64,000 bases of DNA from assembly GCF_017876575.1 (NCBI RefSeq), contig NZ_JAGIOE010000001.1, forward strand, positions 1,426,001 to 1,490,000, read 5' to 3'. Made by a program: the position numbers and the translations under genes. The notes under the pieces are model-generated. The model saw nothing but the letters and a program-made list of their open reading frames with translations, ran no database searches and had not been told where the DNA came from. Source of the DNA: Paeniglutamicibacter psychrophenolicus. Its GTDB lineage: Bacteria > Actinomycetota > Actinomycetes > Actinomycetales > Micrococcaceae. Shown piece after piece: positions 1 to 8,044 of the stretch; position 1 is the stretch's first letter; every line of letters begins with the position of its first letter.

Positions 1-144
1 GTCGGTGCGCTCCTGCACGCCCTGGCCGGGGTCGAGGTGCTCGACCTGGTCCTTGAGGAACCGGACCTGGAGGAAGCGGTGCTCGAGCTCTACGGCTCCC
101 CTCCCGGGAACGGACGCCATCGCGCGGGGGAGCCGCGGCCATGA
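1..144 (+). CDS. ABC transporter ATP-binding protein, C-terminal end (partial)
   Basis: Only the last 47 codons lie in the window; the gene begins upstream. The visible piece is acidic and ends around EPDLEEAVLELYG, the kind of C-terminal element found after the nucleotide-binding domain of ABC-2 type exporter ATPases. No Walker motif is in view. The TGA stop overlaps the ATG of the next gene (ATGA), which encodes a multi-spanning ABC-2 type permease, so the two are almost certainly one translationally coupled exporter. The substrate cannot be told. The ATPase assignment rests on the tail motif plus context, not on catalytic residues. Confidence 0.65.
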   Translation, partial: VGALLHALAGVEVLDLVLEEPDLEEAVLELYGSPPGNGRHRAGEPRP

Positions 145-950
145 CGCCCGCCGGCCGCCGCCCGGTCCTGCCGCTGATGGGCAAGGCGCTGCTGGACACC
201 TGGCGTTCCACGCTCGTCTGGGCCCTGGTGTTCCTGTCCGTGCTTGCGCTCTACCTTCCGCTCTACCCGTCCATGGCCGGCCCGGAAATGGAGAAACTGC
301 TCGCCTCCCTGCCCGAGGAGCTGGTCCGTGCACTGAACTACGACCAGATCGCGACCGGTGCCGGCTACACCCAGGCAACCTTCTTCGGCTTGCTGGGATT
401 CATGCTCTCCTCGGCCGTGGCCATCGGCACCGGGGCTGCGGCCATCGGCGGGGATGAGGACGAGGGCCTGCTCGAGCTCACGCTCGCCCACGGGGTGACG
501 CGCACCCAGGTGGTCCTGGAACGGTCCCTGGCGCTGCTGCTGCGCATGGCCTTCCTGATGGTGGTGATCTACGCGGGGGTGCTGGCGCTGAACGGGCCCT
601 CGGAGCTGGGACTTGACGCCGGAATGCTCTTCCAGGCGGTGGCACAGTTCCTGCTGCTGGTGCTGCTTGGCGGCACAGCGGCGCTGCTGGGCGGGGCCGT
701 GGGTGGGCACCGGATGCACGGAAACTCGGCGGGCGCCCTGGTGGCGGTCGGGGGTTACCTGCTCAACGCGCTGGGCAACCAAAGCCCGGACCTGGAATGG
801 ATGCATGCTTTTTCGCCGTACCACTGGGCGCTCGGCGGGCAGCTCGTGGCCAACGGCATCGACTGGAGCGCGTTTTGGGGGCTGGCGGGCCTAAACATAC
901 TTTTCGTTGCACTGGCTGTTTTGGCGCTGCGGCACCGCGATGTCGGGTGA
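141..950 (+). CDS. ABC-2 type transporter permease
   Basis: A 269-residue integral membrane protein with about six hydrophobic segments: one near residues 18-37, a group around 90-180, and the last near 245-262. The stretch between the first and second segments is polar and probably extracellular. This architecture is typical of ABC-2 permeases of drug, polyketide or antibiotic exporters. It overlaps the upstream ATPase gene by 4 nt. The motif GDEDEGLLELTLAHGVTR after the second segment resembles the conserved cytoplasmic loop of these permeases (EEGTLELLLATPVSR-like). The substrate is unknown. No terminator is obvious before the next gene, which has its own ribosome-binding site and is probably separate. 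Confidence 0.8.
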   Translation: MTPAGRRPVLPLMGKALLDTWRSTLVWALVFLSVLALYLPLYPSMAGPEMEKLLASLPEELVRALNYDQIATGAGYTQATFFGLLGFMLSSAVAIGTGAAAIGGDEDEGLLELTLAHGVTRTQVVLERSLALLLRMAFLMVVIYAGVLALNGPSELGLDAGMLFQAVAQFLLLVLLGGTAALLGGAVGGHRMHGNSAGALVAVGGYLLNALGNQSPDLEWMHAFSPYHWALGGQLVANGIDWSAFWGLAGLNILFVALAVLALRHRDVG

Positions 951-1109
951 GCCTAGCTGCGGGATCGGTTCTTCCGCGATTAGCCACAGTCCGTTGACAG
1001 GTTCCCGACAATCCCGCCATATCAGCCACGGGCAAGGTGGAGTGGAGCCGGCGTTGCATGCCGGACCACCAACTGGTATCGCTGCGGGCGGCCACTGAAG
1101 GGAACACTC

Positions 1110-1649
1110 ATGGCAACGAAGAAGACCATAGCGCTGGGCACATCCGCCGCGGCACTTGCCCTGGTCACCGGGCTGGGCCTGGCGTCGGTCGCATCCGCGG
1201 CTGACACGACGGGTACCGTCTCCGACACGACCAGCGGCATCACCCAGTCGCTGCCCTCCGAACGCGGCGGGCACGGCGGCCATCGCGGCGGAGGCCCGGA
1301 AATGGCCTCTGGCCTAGCCGAGAAGCTGGGCGTCGAGGAAAGCAAGCTCAGTGATGCCTTGGATACGTTCAGGGAAGCCAACAAGCCGGCCGAGCGCATC
1401 AAGGATGCCGCAAGGCCGGATCGTGAGGAAAGGGATGCAGCGCTTGCCAAGTCCCTGGCCCAAACGCTTGGCATCGAGGAATCCGAGGTCACTGCGGCAC
1501 TGGAGGAACTCCGGACGGAGAGCAACGCCGAACGTGCGGCCGCGTTGACGTCGAAGCTTGATGCGGCGGTGAAGGACGGGACGCCCACCCAGGGCGAGGC
1601 CGACGCGGTAACCAAGGCCACCGAGAAAGGCGTGATCGGAGGGCGCTAG
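1110..1649 (+). CDS. Small secreted protein of unknown function
   Basis: A 179-residue protein with a clear Sec signal peptide: Lys-rich N-terminus, a hydrophobic core at about residues 9-28 and an ASA-AD cleavage context near residue 31. The mature part has a Gly/His-rich stretch (around residues 50-62), then two similar charged helical segments, LAEKLGVEESKLSDAL near residue 71 and LAQTLGIEESEVTAAL near 112. These look like an internal duplication. Similar LG(V/I)xExxV(T)xAL repeats occur in actinobacterial exported proteins of unknown role. The AAGGGA ribosome-binding site lies about 7 nt before the ATG. It may bind metal through the His-rich linker, but that is only a guess. Confidence 0.75.
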   Translation: MATKKTIALGTSAAALALVTGLGLASVASAADTTGTVSDTTSGITQSLPSERGGHGGHRGGGPEMASGLAEKLGVEESKLSDALDTFREANKPAERIKDAARPDREERDAALAKSLAQTLGIEESEVTAALEELRTESNAERAAALTSKLDAAVKDGTPTQGEADAVTKATEKGVIGGR

Positions 1650-1668
1650 ACCTAGGGTGCGACGCAGA

Positions 1669-1705
1669 GTGAGGTGGTACCCGCGAGCCGTGGGTACCAC
1701 CTCAC
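1669..1705. terminator. Perfect 14-bp inverted repeat, possible terminator
   Basis: GTGAGGTGGTACCC at 1669-1682 is matched exactly by its complement at 1692-1705, with a 9-nt loop. It starts 20 nt after the stop of the small secreted protein, the right place for a factor-independent terminator. Neither side has a run of T, so it could instead be a protein-binding palindrome; the stem ends GGTACC on the loop side. The remaining roughly 375 bases before the alcohol dehydrogenase gene contain no convincing gene. Confidence 0.5.
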
Positions 1706-2081
1706 TGCATTCGGAGCATGGGATCCATCGCCAGTAGACGGTGATCTTTGGCAGGGAAGGCGGCAAATCCGCTGGATACTTCCACGAGACGGTCGTCACT
1801 GTTCGCCCAGTTGGCTATCGCTGGTAGCAGGGTTGACTATCACCCTTCGTCGGCCCGGCGCTGCTGCCCGCGGTGGAAGATTGCCGAATCGTTTGCCGGA
1901 TCTACGAGAAGTTCCAAGTCAGACCTTGCTTCTTAAGAAGGAATCGTCGGGCGGAATAGGTGGGAAATGAGGCGGGTGGGCTGTGGCCCGGGGGCAATGG
2001 AGCAAAAGCGAGGCCATAGAGTGATCTGAAACACATGGTGTGCAGCCATCTGGCGGGATCGGTTCAAGGGAGAAATCAAGG

Positions 2082-3167
2082 ATGCAAGCAGTAGTCGTGC
2101 ACGAAATTGGCGGCGGATTCCACGTTGAGGACATCGCCATCGACGATCCGATTGGCCAGGAGGTCCTGGTCGAGGTCAAGGCATCCGGATTGTGCCGCAC
2201 CGACCTGAGCGTGGCCAGCCACCGCCATGAGTATCCCGTACCAGCGGTTTTCGGCCACGAGCTTGCCGGCATCGTGACCAAGATCGGCCCCGAGGTCACC
2301 GACTTCGCGGTTGGCGACCACGTGGTCGGATCCCTCATCCAGTTCTGCGGGCGCTGCGCGAACTGCCTATCGGAGCGCAGCTTCCAGTGCCTCGACCGGG
2401 ATGCCACGCTGCGCACCTCGGACCAGCCGTCGCGGCTAACCCGCGATGGTGTGGCAGTGGCCCAAGGCTTCGGGCTGGGCGCCTTTGCCCAGCAGGCCCT
2501 CGTCCACTCAAACCAGCTGGTGAAAATTGCGGACGAGATGCCATTTCCCCAGGCCGCGCTCCTCGGGTGCGGTGGATTGACCGGTACTGGTGCGGTGCTC
2601 AACACGGCCAAGGTAAAGCCGGGCGAAAGCGTCGTGATCGTGGGAGCCGGAGGCGTCGGCCTCAACGGGGTCAACGGCGCCGTGATTGCCGGGGCATCCC
2701 CAATCATCGTGATCGATGTGGCGGAGGCAAAGCTCGAGAAGGCGCGGGAATTCGGGGCGACGCACACCGTCAATTCCGCTGAGGAAGATCCAGTGGCTGC
2801 GGTCAAAGCGATCGCCGGGGGCGGCGCGGACCATGTCTTCGATTTCGTGGGCATCGGAAAGGTCCAGGAACAGGGCGTGGCGATGCTGGGCAAGGGCGGC
2901 GGCTTGTACCTGATCGGGGTGACCTCCGGCCAGACCATGAACATCGACGGACGTGCCCTGCTGCAGGGGCAGAATTCCATCACCGGCATCCACATGGGTT
3001 CGGGCGTGCTGCGCCGCGACGTGCCGGCGTACGTGGACCTGTACCTCGCCGGAAAGCTCAAGCTCGACGACATGATTTCGAAGGAAATCGGGTTGGGCGA
3101 GGTCGAAGCGGGCTACGAGATGCTCAAGGATCCCACCGTAACCAGGGTTGTCGTCACCAGCTTCTAA
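2082..3167 (+). CDS. Zinc-dependent alcohol dehydrogenase (MDR superfamily)
   Basis: A 361-residue medium-chain dehydrogenase. Motifs in order: a catalytic-zinc Cys in SGLCRTDLS near residue 38; GHELAGIV around residue 60, giving the zinc His and Glu; a structural-zinc loop with four Cys (FCGRCANCLSERSFQC) near residues 88-103; and a Rossmann glycine motif GAGGVGLNG near residue 188 followed by an acidic strand end (IDVA), favouring NAD(H). It resembles the class III/aryl-alcohol branch; the substrate is not determinable. The start at 2082 has AAGGGAG about 9 nt upstream. An in-frame ATG at 2040 lacks such a site and would add a non-conserved 14-residue leader. A strong terminator follows. 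Confidence 0.88.
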   Translation: MQAVVVHEIGGGFHVEDIAIDDPIGQEVLVEVKASGLCRTDLSVASHRHEYPVPAVFGHELAGIVTKIGPEVTDFAVGDHVVGSLIQFCGRCANCLSERSFQCLDRDATLRTSDQPSRLTRDGVAVAQGFGLGAFAQQALVHSNQLVKIADEMPFPQAALLGCGGLTGTGAVLNTAKVKPGESVVIVGAGGVGLNGVNGAVIAGASPIIVIDVAEAKLEKAREFGATHTVNSAEEDPVAAVKAIAGGGADHVFDFVGIGKVQEQGVAMLGKGGGLYLIGVTSGQTMNIDGRALLQGQNSITGIHMGSGVLRRDVPAYVDLYLAGKLKLDDMISKEIGLGEVEAGYEMLKDPTVTRVVVTSF

Positions 3168-3220
3168 GCTGGCGCGGCTGAACGTGCTCTGTTCTGCCGC
3201 TCGGCCAATCACCCGATGAG

Positions 3221-3258
3221 CCCTGCCGCTGGTGCGCCTTGATGCACCAGCGGCAGGG
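3221..3258 (+). terminator. Rho-independent terminator of the alcohol dehydrogenase gene
   Basis: A perfect 15-bp G/C-rich stem (3221-3235 paired with 3244-3258, starting CCCTGCCGCTGGTGC) with an 8-nt loop. It is followed by a T-rich tail (TTCTTGTGTGTTT). It lies 54 nt after the dehydrogenase stop codon and fits a classical intrinsic terminator on the plus strand. Confidence 0.85.
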
Positions 3259-3618
3259 TTCTTGTGTGTTTGGACGACAGAGTCCGTCGACGATGATCTT
3301 GTCCGGCTGGAGTGAGCCGCGCATGCCCTCGTCACGCTCAAACCCGCTCTCGCCGGTGGTGTTCGGCCGGAAAGACCCACTTCATCGGCCGGGTGAGTAC
3401 CACAGGATGTCACCGGGAACATCTGCCCAACCAACGTTGGGTCTACCCTCGGATTCAGTCCATCCCGAGAATTGCTTGGACGAAAGCCAACAGCTGGACG
3501 TTAAAAGCGTAACCCCGGCGATATGGCGGGCCAGTGATCTCTCCGGGGTCTTCCACTTCAGCATAGGCGGTGAATGCTCAAAGCGCATGAATGGCGCTGC
3601 CTGTTCGAACGCAACTTC
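3259..3618. other. Gene-free, AT-richer stretch at the edge of an accessory island
   Basis: No open frame here has a ribosome-binding site, plausible codon use and a recognisable domain together. Base composition shifts to clearly lower G+C right after the dehydrogenase terminator and stays so through the HTH/PIN gene pair to about 4700. This suggests acquired DNA or remnants of an element. Short frames on the plus strand have no family I recognise. Confidence 0.5.
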
Positions 3619-3655
3619 TTGCATTTATTTCACTTGTTTGGCATAGTTGAAATAA
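3619..3655 (+). promoter_or_regulatory. Candidate promoter and operator of the HTH/PIN pair
   Basis: An exact inverted repeat TTATTTCA (3625-3632) / TGAAATAA (3648-3655) lies just before the GTG start of the HTH gene. A second, overlapping repeat pairs TTTCACTT (3628-3635) with AAGTGAAA. A weak promoter-like pair (TTGCAT at 3619-3624, 17 bp, CATAGT at 3642-3647) is interleaved with the repeat, so a protein bound here would block transcription. Autoregulation by the antitoxin-like HTH protein is the natural inference. Confidence 0.5.
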
Positions 3656-3669
3656 GTGAAAGGGTGATC

Positions 3670-4131
3670 GTGAGTTCAATCGCTACAATCCAAGGTATCC
3701 AGACCCTTGATGTGACTTCTGCCCAGCATGCAGAAGCCGTTGAGGTGCAACGTCGACTTCATGAGGTGGACCCGAAGAAGCTTAAGATTCGAATCGAATC
3801 CGCTGCTGGTGAAGAAGTCGTCATCCCCGCAGGATTGGCAAAACTCCTCCATCACATCCTTCGCCTGGCTGCATCCGGTAAATCCATCGCCATCACCCAA
3901 TTGGCCCAGGAATTGACCAGTGTTGAAGCCGCCAAGATCTTGGGCATGTCCCGCCCTACACTCTTGAAGCTCGCAGCCAAAGGAGAGATCAGCTTTCATA
4001 AGGTCGGTACCCATTCGCGGTTCCTGCGTGAGGATTTACGGAAGTTTCAGGAGAAGCGGCTTGACTCCCGGCGTCGTGCATTCGACGAACTTCGTACATT
4101 CGAAGATTCGCTCGGACTGATCGAGGAGTAA
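3670..4131 (+). CDS. Excisionase-type HTH protein, putative antitoxin
   Basis: A 153-residue protein with a helix-turn-helix of the excisionase/MerR-like (HTH_17) type at about residues 84-127: TSVEAAKILGMSRPTLLKL followed by KVGTHSRFLREDL. The N-terminal 80 residues include VIPAGLAKLLHHILRLAASG, a segment seen in DNA-binding partners of PIN toxins. The gene immediately precedes a PIN-domain gene (33-nt gap), so it is best read as the antitoxin and repressor of a type II toxin-antitoxin pair. GTG at 3670 is chosen because GAAAGG lies 7 nt upstream. GTG at 3664 is an alternative. G+C is lower than in the neighbouring chromosomal genes. Confidence 0.75.
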   Translation: MSSIATIQGIQTLDVTSAQHAEAVEVQRRLHEVDPKKLKIRIESAAGEEVVIPAGLAKLLHHILRLAASGKSIAITQLAQELTSVEAAKILGMSRPTLLKLAAKGEISFHKVGTHSRFLREDLRKFQEKRLDSRRRAFDELRTFEDSLGLIEE

Positions 4132-4164
4132 GAACTGTCGTCACCGCTGCGTAGTATTCACTTT

Positions 4165-4668
4165 ATGCAACAAGGGTCGACTCATTTGTTCTTGGACTCA
4201 AATATCCTTCTCTCGCGCACTCTGAGAGATTGGTTTTGCCTCATCGATTTGGAATCTGGGGCAGAGGGAATCAGGCTCCGTTGGAGCGAGGATGTCTTGG
4301 CTGAATTCCTCTATCACCTTCGAAAACGGAATCCTTCTGCGTCGGAGGTGGTAACCGGTGGTTTGCGACGGCGGCTTGAGAATGCCTGCCCTGACGCCAT
4401 GGTCGAGGGCTATTCGATTCGCGCTGAACTCATTGCTTCCGGGCGAGACGAATTTGATGCACATGTAGTTGCTGCGGCCGAACACGGGCTGGTGGATTAC
4501 CTCGTGACCAATAACATCAAACATTTCGAACCATTTCGGGAAGAATGCGAGTTCGAAATATGCACCGCGGATGACATGCTTTGTCTGGTCGATGAGCGCC
4601 GACCTGGCGTCGTCCTAATCAGTGGTGCAGAAACAGCTGCGTTATTGGGCCAAGAAACACAACGATAG
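4165..4668 (+). CDS. PIN-domain protein, putative ribonuclease toxin
   Basis: A 167-residue PIN-fold protein. The first acidic residue sits in FLDSN (D11), a second in DVLAEFLYHLR (E47), a third in DEFDAHVVAAA (D98), and a fourth polar position in YLVTNN near 115. This is the arrangement that binds metal in PIN ribonucleases such as VapC. The segment DAHVVAAAEHGLVDYLVTNNIKHF is typical of the PIN_3-like branch paired with excisionase-type antitoxins. It follows the HTH gene at a 33-nt gap. No good ribosome-binding site is seen before the ATG, which suggests lower translation than the antitoxin. The RNA target is unknown. Confidence 0.75.
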   Translation: MQQGSTHLFLDSNILLSRTLRDWFCLIDLESGAEGIRLRWSEDVLAEFLYHLRKRNPSASEVVTGGLRRRLENACPDAMVEGYSIRAELIASGRDEFDAHVVAAAEHGLVDYLVTNNIKHFEPFREECEFEICTADDMLCLVDERRPGVVLISGAETAALLGQETQR

Positions 4669-4860
4669 AACACTCGACGAAGCCCTGTTTGCGGCTGGCG
4701 CGCCGAAATTTTCGGTCCGGGTGAGGAATCATCTGGGTGAGCTCGCAATGTCGGGAAAGTACTGAAGCGGATCTCAACCAAGTGCCGCCCAACAGGTGAA
4801 GTTTCCCCGCCGCCACATGACATTATGGGCGACGGAGAAACGATGATGCAGCTTGGGGCC

Positions 4861-5499
4861 TTACAGCCCCTTGACGATGATGACGTCCAGTTGCCGCGGG
4901 CCGTGCACGCCTTCGACGCGCTCAAGCTCGATGTCGCTGGTGGCACTCGGTCCGGAGATCCAGGTCAGCGGGCGGGTGATGTCCATGCGCGGCAGCGCCT
5001 CGGGCAGCAACTGCACGATGGTGGACACCGGGACCACGCACACGTGGTGGTCCGGAACCAACGAGATCGCGCGGCGGCCCTGGTCACCGGTGCCATCAAG
5101 CACGATGGTGCCCGACTCTGCAATGGAAACCGCCGAGGAAGTCAGCACGGCATCGGTGCCATCGAGCTCGGGAATGCCCAGGACCGCACCGGGGGCATCG
5201 ACGCGGCGGCGCGCATCGTTGGCCAGGGCTGCATTGGTGAGCCATTCCCCGGCGATGCCGTGCGGCACCACGTAGCTGGTGGCGTCCTTCAGGCGTTCGG
5301 CAATGGTGGCCGAAAGCTCAGCCGCATCCACCACATTGACGTGGGCCTTGTAGTCCTCGAGCCGGTCGACCAACAGCTCAATGAGCGCGGACTCTTCCAT
5401 GTCCGAGGTCTTGCGGTATTCGCGGGGGACCGGAGCCGGAACCGGGGCATCGCGCAGTGCGGAGCTGATGCGGGAGAGGATTTCTTCCTTGGCGCCCAT
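4861..5499 (-). CDS. lutC: Lactate utilization protein C (LutC/LUD domain)
   Basis: A 212-residue LUD-domain protein, third subunit of the LutABC complex that oxidises L-lactate to pyruvate in the cytoplasm. Visible signatures are the N-terminal MGAKEEILSRISSAL helix, VVPHGIAGEWL, the strand AVSIAESGTIVLDGT near residue 130, VPDHHVCVV, and a C-terminal ISGPSATSDIELERVEGVHGPRQL. These are the hallmarks of LutC. The start at 5499 is chosen because the protein then begins MGAKEEI as in homologues. It lies 5 nt after the lutB stop, so lutA-lutB-lutC are read as one operon on the minus strand. No clear terminator is seen after it. Confidence 0.93.
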   Translation of the reverse strand: MGAKEEILSRISSALRDAPVPAPVPREYRKTSDMEESALIELLVDRLEDYKAHVNVVDAAELSATIAERLKDATSYVVPHGIAGEWLTNAALANDARRRVDAPGAVLGIPELDGTDAVLTSSAVSIAESGTIVLDGTGDQGRRAISLVPDHHVCVVPVSTIVQLLPEALPRMDITRPLTWISGPSATSDIELERVEGVHGPRQLDVIIVKGL

Positions 5500-5504
5500 G
5501 GTCT

Positions 5505-7010
5505 CTACTTCTCCTGCTTCATCGTGGTGGCTTCGCTCTGGTGTTCCTTCTTCCACCAGTCACGGAATGACTGGCTTGGGGGAGCGGGGATGTCGCGGGA
5601 CTGGGTCCAGCCGGCGGCAATGCCCGGAAGCCGCTTGATCTTCTTGTCCTGTCCGGCGGCAAGCTTGCCCAGCGGCAGGCCCTTTTCCAACAGGCCCAGG
5701 TTCTTGCCCGAGGAGAACGCCCACTGGGCACCCTTCATCATCAGGTCCATCTGGGACGGAAGCTTCTTTTCGCCGCGCCTGGAATCGACGTCTTCGCCGC
5801 GCAGGTGCACCAGGATCTCGGGGATGTTGATCTTTACCGGGCAGGCGTCGAAGCAGGCGCCGCACAGCGATGAGGCGTAGGGCAGCGAGCTGTTTTCCTC
5901 GGACTTGATGCCGGTGAGCAGCGGGGAGAGGATCGCGCCGATCGGGCCCGGGTAGGTCGAACCGTAGGCATGGCCGCCGGTACGCTCGTAGACGGGGCAC
6001 ACGTTCATGCAGGCCGAGCAGCGGATGCAGTTCAACGCGGTGCGGCCGTACTTGTCGGCCAGCGCGGCGGTGCGGCCGTTGTCCAGCATCACCAAGTGCA
6101 CATTCTGCGGTCCGTCGCCCTCGGTGACCCCTGTCCAGAGCGAGGTGTACGGGTTCATCCGCTCGCCGGTGGAGGAGCGCGGCAGCAGCTGCATGAAGAC
6201 CTCGAGGTCCTCCTTGGCCGGCAGCAGCTTTTCTATGCCCATGACGGTGATCAGCGTTTCGGGCAGCGTCAGGCACATGCGCCCGTTGCCCTCCGACTCG
6301 ACGACCGCCAGCGTGCCGGAGTCGGCCAGGGCGAAGTTGGCGCCGGAGACGGCGACCTTGGCGGAGAGGAACTTGCGGCGCAGGTGTTCGCGGGCGGCCA
6401 TGGCAAGCAGTCGCGGTTCATCGGTCAGGTTCGGATCCACGTTCGGCATTTCCGCCAGGAAGATGTCGCGCACCTCGGTGCGGTTCTTGTGGATGGCCGG
6501 GACCAGGATGTGGCTGGGCTTGTCGTGGCCCAGCTGGACAATGAGCTCGGCCAAGTCGGTCTCGAAGGCGGAGATGCCTTGTTCCTCGAGGTATTCGTTG
6601 AGTCCGATTTCCTGGGTGGCCATGGACTTGACCTTGACGACCTCGGTGGTGTCTTGTTCCTTGATCAGATCCGAGACGATCCGGTTGGCCTCGTCGGCGT
6701 CGCGCGCCCAGTGGATGATGCCACCGCGGGCGGTGAAGTTCTTTTCGAACTCCTCTAGCAGCGCCGGCAGGTTCGCCATGACCTGGTTCTTGGTTGCCGC
6801 TCCGGCGTCGCGCAATTCCTCCCAGTCGGGAAGCTCGCCCACGACCTTGATGCGCTTGTCACGGATGGTGTGGGTCGCGTGGCGCAGGTTGGCCCGCATC
6901 TGGGTGTTGCCCAGTTCGCGGTGCGCGGCGGCCGGGAACGGCTCGTCGATGTGCAGGTTGCCGTCGCCGAAGACCGGCAGGCTCGGCATTCCCATGAAGA
7001 CCCCGCTCAT
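5505..7010 (-). CDS. lutB: Lactate utilization iron-sulfur protein LutB
   Basis: A 501-residue protein with an N-terminal LUD domain (about residues 60-300, including SGANFALADSGTLAVVESEGNGR). A ferredoxin-like domain follows with two [4Fe-4S] motifs: CIRCSACMNVCPVY, and CGACFDACPVK, which keeps CxxCxxxCP with a further Cys upstream in SSLCGAC. The C-terminus ends with an RDWW motif. It forms the electron-transfer core of LutABC. The start codon overlaps the lutA stop by 4 nt. Length and order match the Bacillus/Arthrobacter operon. Expression is expected to follow the operators in the lutA-lctP intergenic region. Confidence 0.95.
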   Translation of the reverse strand: MSGVFMGMPSLPVFGDGNLHIDEPFPAAAHRELGNTQMRANLRHATHTIRDKRIKVVGELPDWEELRDAGAATKNQVMANLPALLEEFEKNFTARGGIIHWARDADEANRIVSDLIKEQDTTEVVKVKSMATQEIGLNEYLEEQGISAFETDLAELIVQLGHDKPSHILVPAIHKNRTEVRDIFLAEMPNVDPNLTDEPRLLAMAAREHLRRKFLSAKVAVSGANFALADSGTLAVVESEGNGRMCLTLPETLITVMGIEKLLPAKEDLEVFMQLLPRSSTGERMNPYTSLWTGVTEGDGPQNVHLVMLDNGRTAALADKYGRTALNCIRCSACMNVCPVYERTGGHAYGSTYPGPIGAILSPLLTGIKSEENSSLPYASSLCGACFDACPVKINIPEILVHLRGEDVDSRRGEKKLPSQMDLMMKGAQWAFSSGKNLGLLEKGLPLGKLAAGQDKKIKRLPGIAAGWTQSRDIPAPPSQSFRDWWKKEHQSEATTMKQEK

Positions 7011-7807
7011 CGCTTGCCTCCCTTTCCTACGAATACCTCGCCCGTCACGGAGACGGGTTCGGCCATGGTGCTTGCCAGGATCTCGGCAAAGTGAAGCGTG
7101 GTGGTGTTGGACTTGGTCCGTGAAAGCCCGCCGCCGATGTGCATGAGGCAGGATGCGTCACCGCCGGAGCACAGCGAGGCACCGGTGGATTCGATGTTCT
7201 TGGCCTTGTCCTCGAGCATTGCCGAGGACACGTCGGCGTTCTTCATGGAGAAGGTTCCGCCGAAGCCGCAGCATTGGTCGGCCTCGGGCAGGTCGGCGAC
7301 CTCGATGCCGCCGACACTCTTGAGCAGGTCCAACTGGCGGTCGCCCAGGTTCAGCGAGCGCATGCCGTGGCAGGAGGGGTGGTAGGTGACCTTGTGCGGG
7401 AAGTGCGAGCCGAGCTGTTCGCCGGCATTGGTCACGCCCAGGACATCGACCAGCAGCTGGGAAAGTTCGTAGGTCTTGGCGCCCACGGCCTCGGCGCGTG
7501 CCTTCAGCGCGGCGTCTCCGCAGCGTTCGGCAAGGATGGGGTGCTGGTGCTTGACCGAGGCGACGCAGGACCCGGACGGCGCGACGGCTACATCGTAGGC
7601 ATCGGCCTCGAAGGCCTGCACGTGGTTGGCGACCACCGGCAGCGCTTCGTCCATGTATCCGGAGTTGATGTGCATCTGGCCGCAGCAGGCCTGGCCCGAG
7701 GGGAAGATGACCTCGTGGCCCAGTCGTTCAAGGATCTTGACGGTGGCACGCGCGGTTTGCGGATACATGGCATCAACGATGCAGGTGGCGAAAAGTGCGA
7801 TTTTCAT
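7007..7807 (-). CDS. lutA: Lactate utilization protein A (CCG-domain Fe-S oxidoreductase)
   Basis: A 266-residue protein with two cysteine-rich CCG domains: FPSGQACCGQMHINSGY near residue 37, then YHPSCHGMRSLN near 140 and ADQCCGFGGTFS near 175. These bind a non-cubane iron-sulfur cluster as in glycolate and heterodisulfide oxidoreductase subunits. It is the first gene of the lutABC operon on the minus strand and overlaps lutB by 4 nt. Its promoter region, shared with divergent lctP, carries three copies of an LldR-type palindrome, one of them 40 nt upstream of this start. Confidence 0.94.
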   Translation of the reverse strand: MKIALFATCIVDAMYPQTARATVKILERLGHEVIFPSGQACCGQMHINSGYMDEALPVVANHVQAFEADAYDVAVAPSGSCVASVKHQHPILAERCGDAALKARAEAVGAKTYELSQLLVDVLGVTNAGEQLGSHFPHKVTYHPSCHGMRSLNLGDRQLDLLKSVGGIEVADLPEADQCCGFGGTFSMKNADVSSAMLEDKAKNIESTGASLCSGGDASCLMHIGGGLSRTKSNTTTLHFAEILASTMAEPVSVTGEVFVGKGGKR

Positions 7808-7846
7808 TCAACGGCCCTTCCGGCGTGCTCTGCCGAGGATTTGATG

Positions 7847-7979
7847 TGGTCTGACCATACTAGGTCGTGATCGGGCACACGTCTAGCCGGGTGGCCCCTG
7901 CGGGATTCTTGTGATGAGACTCACCGACGGACGGTTTTTTGGGCTACACTATCGTGGTCGGACCATAGTGGTCTGACCA
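7847..7979. promoter_or_regulatory. Three LldR-type operators between lutA and lctP
   Basis: TGGTCTGACCA occurs at 7847-7857 and again at 7969-7979, and TGGTCGGACCA at 7955-7965. All fit TNGTNNNACNA, the operator described for the lactate regulator LldR, a FadR-type GntR protein of Corynebacterium. The first site is next to lutA; the other two are 14 bp apart in front of lctP, overlapping or just downstream of a TACACT -10-like element at 7945-7950. Lactate-responsive repression of both transcription units is the inference, with the GntR/FCD protein at 9945-10679 the obvious candidate. Confidence 0.8.
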
Positions 7980-8044
7980 CGGACGCCCATCGGCAGCCAC
8001 AAAACACTTTCCGCGCCCCACTCCCACACGCGAAGGAATCACCA

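Noticed and set aside
3239-3646. Plus-strand frame after the dehydrogenase terminator
   Set aside because: It begins inside the terminator stem, has no ribosome-binding site, and its sequence shows no family or repeat.
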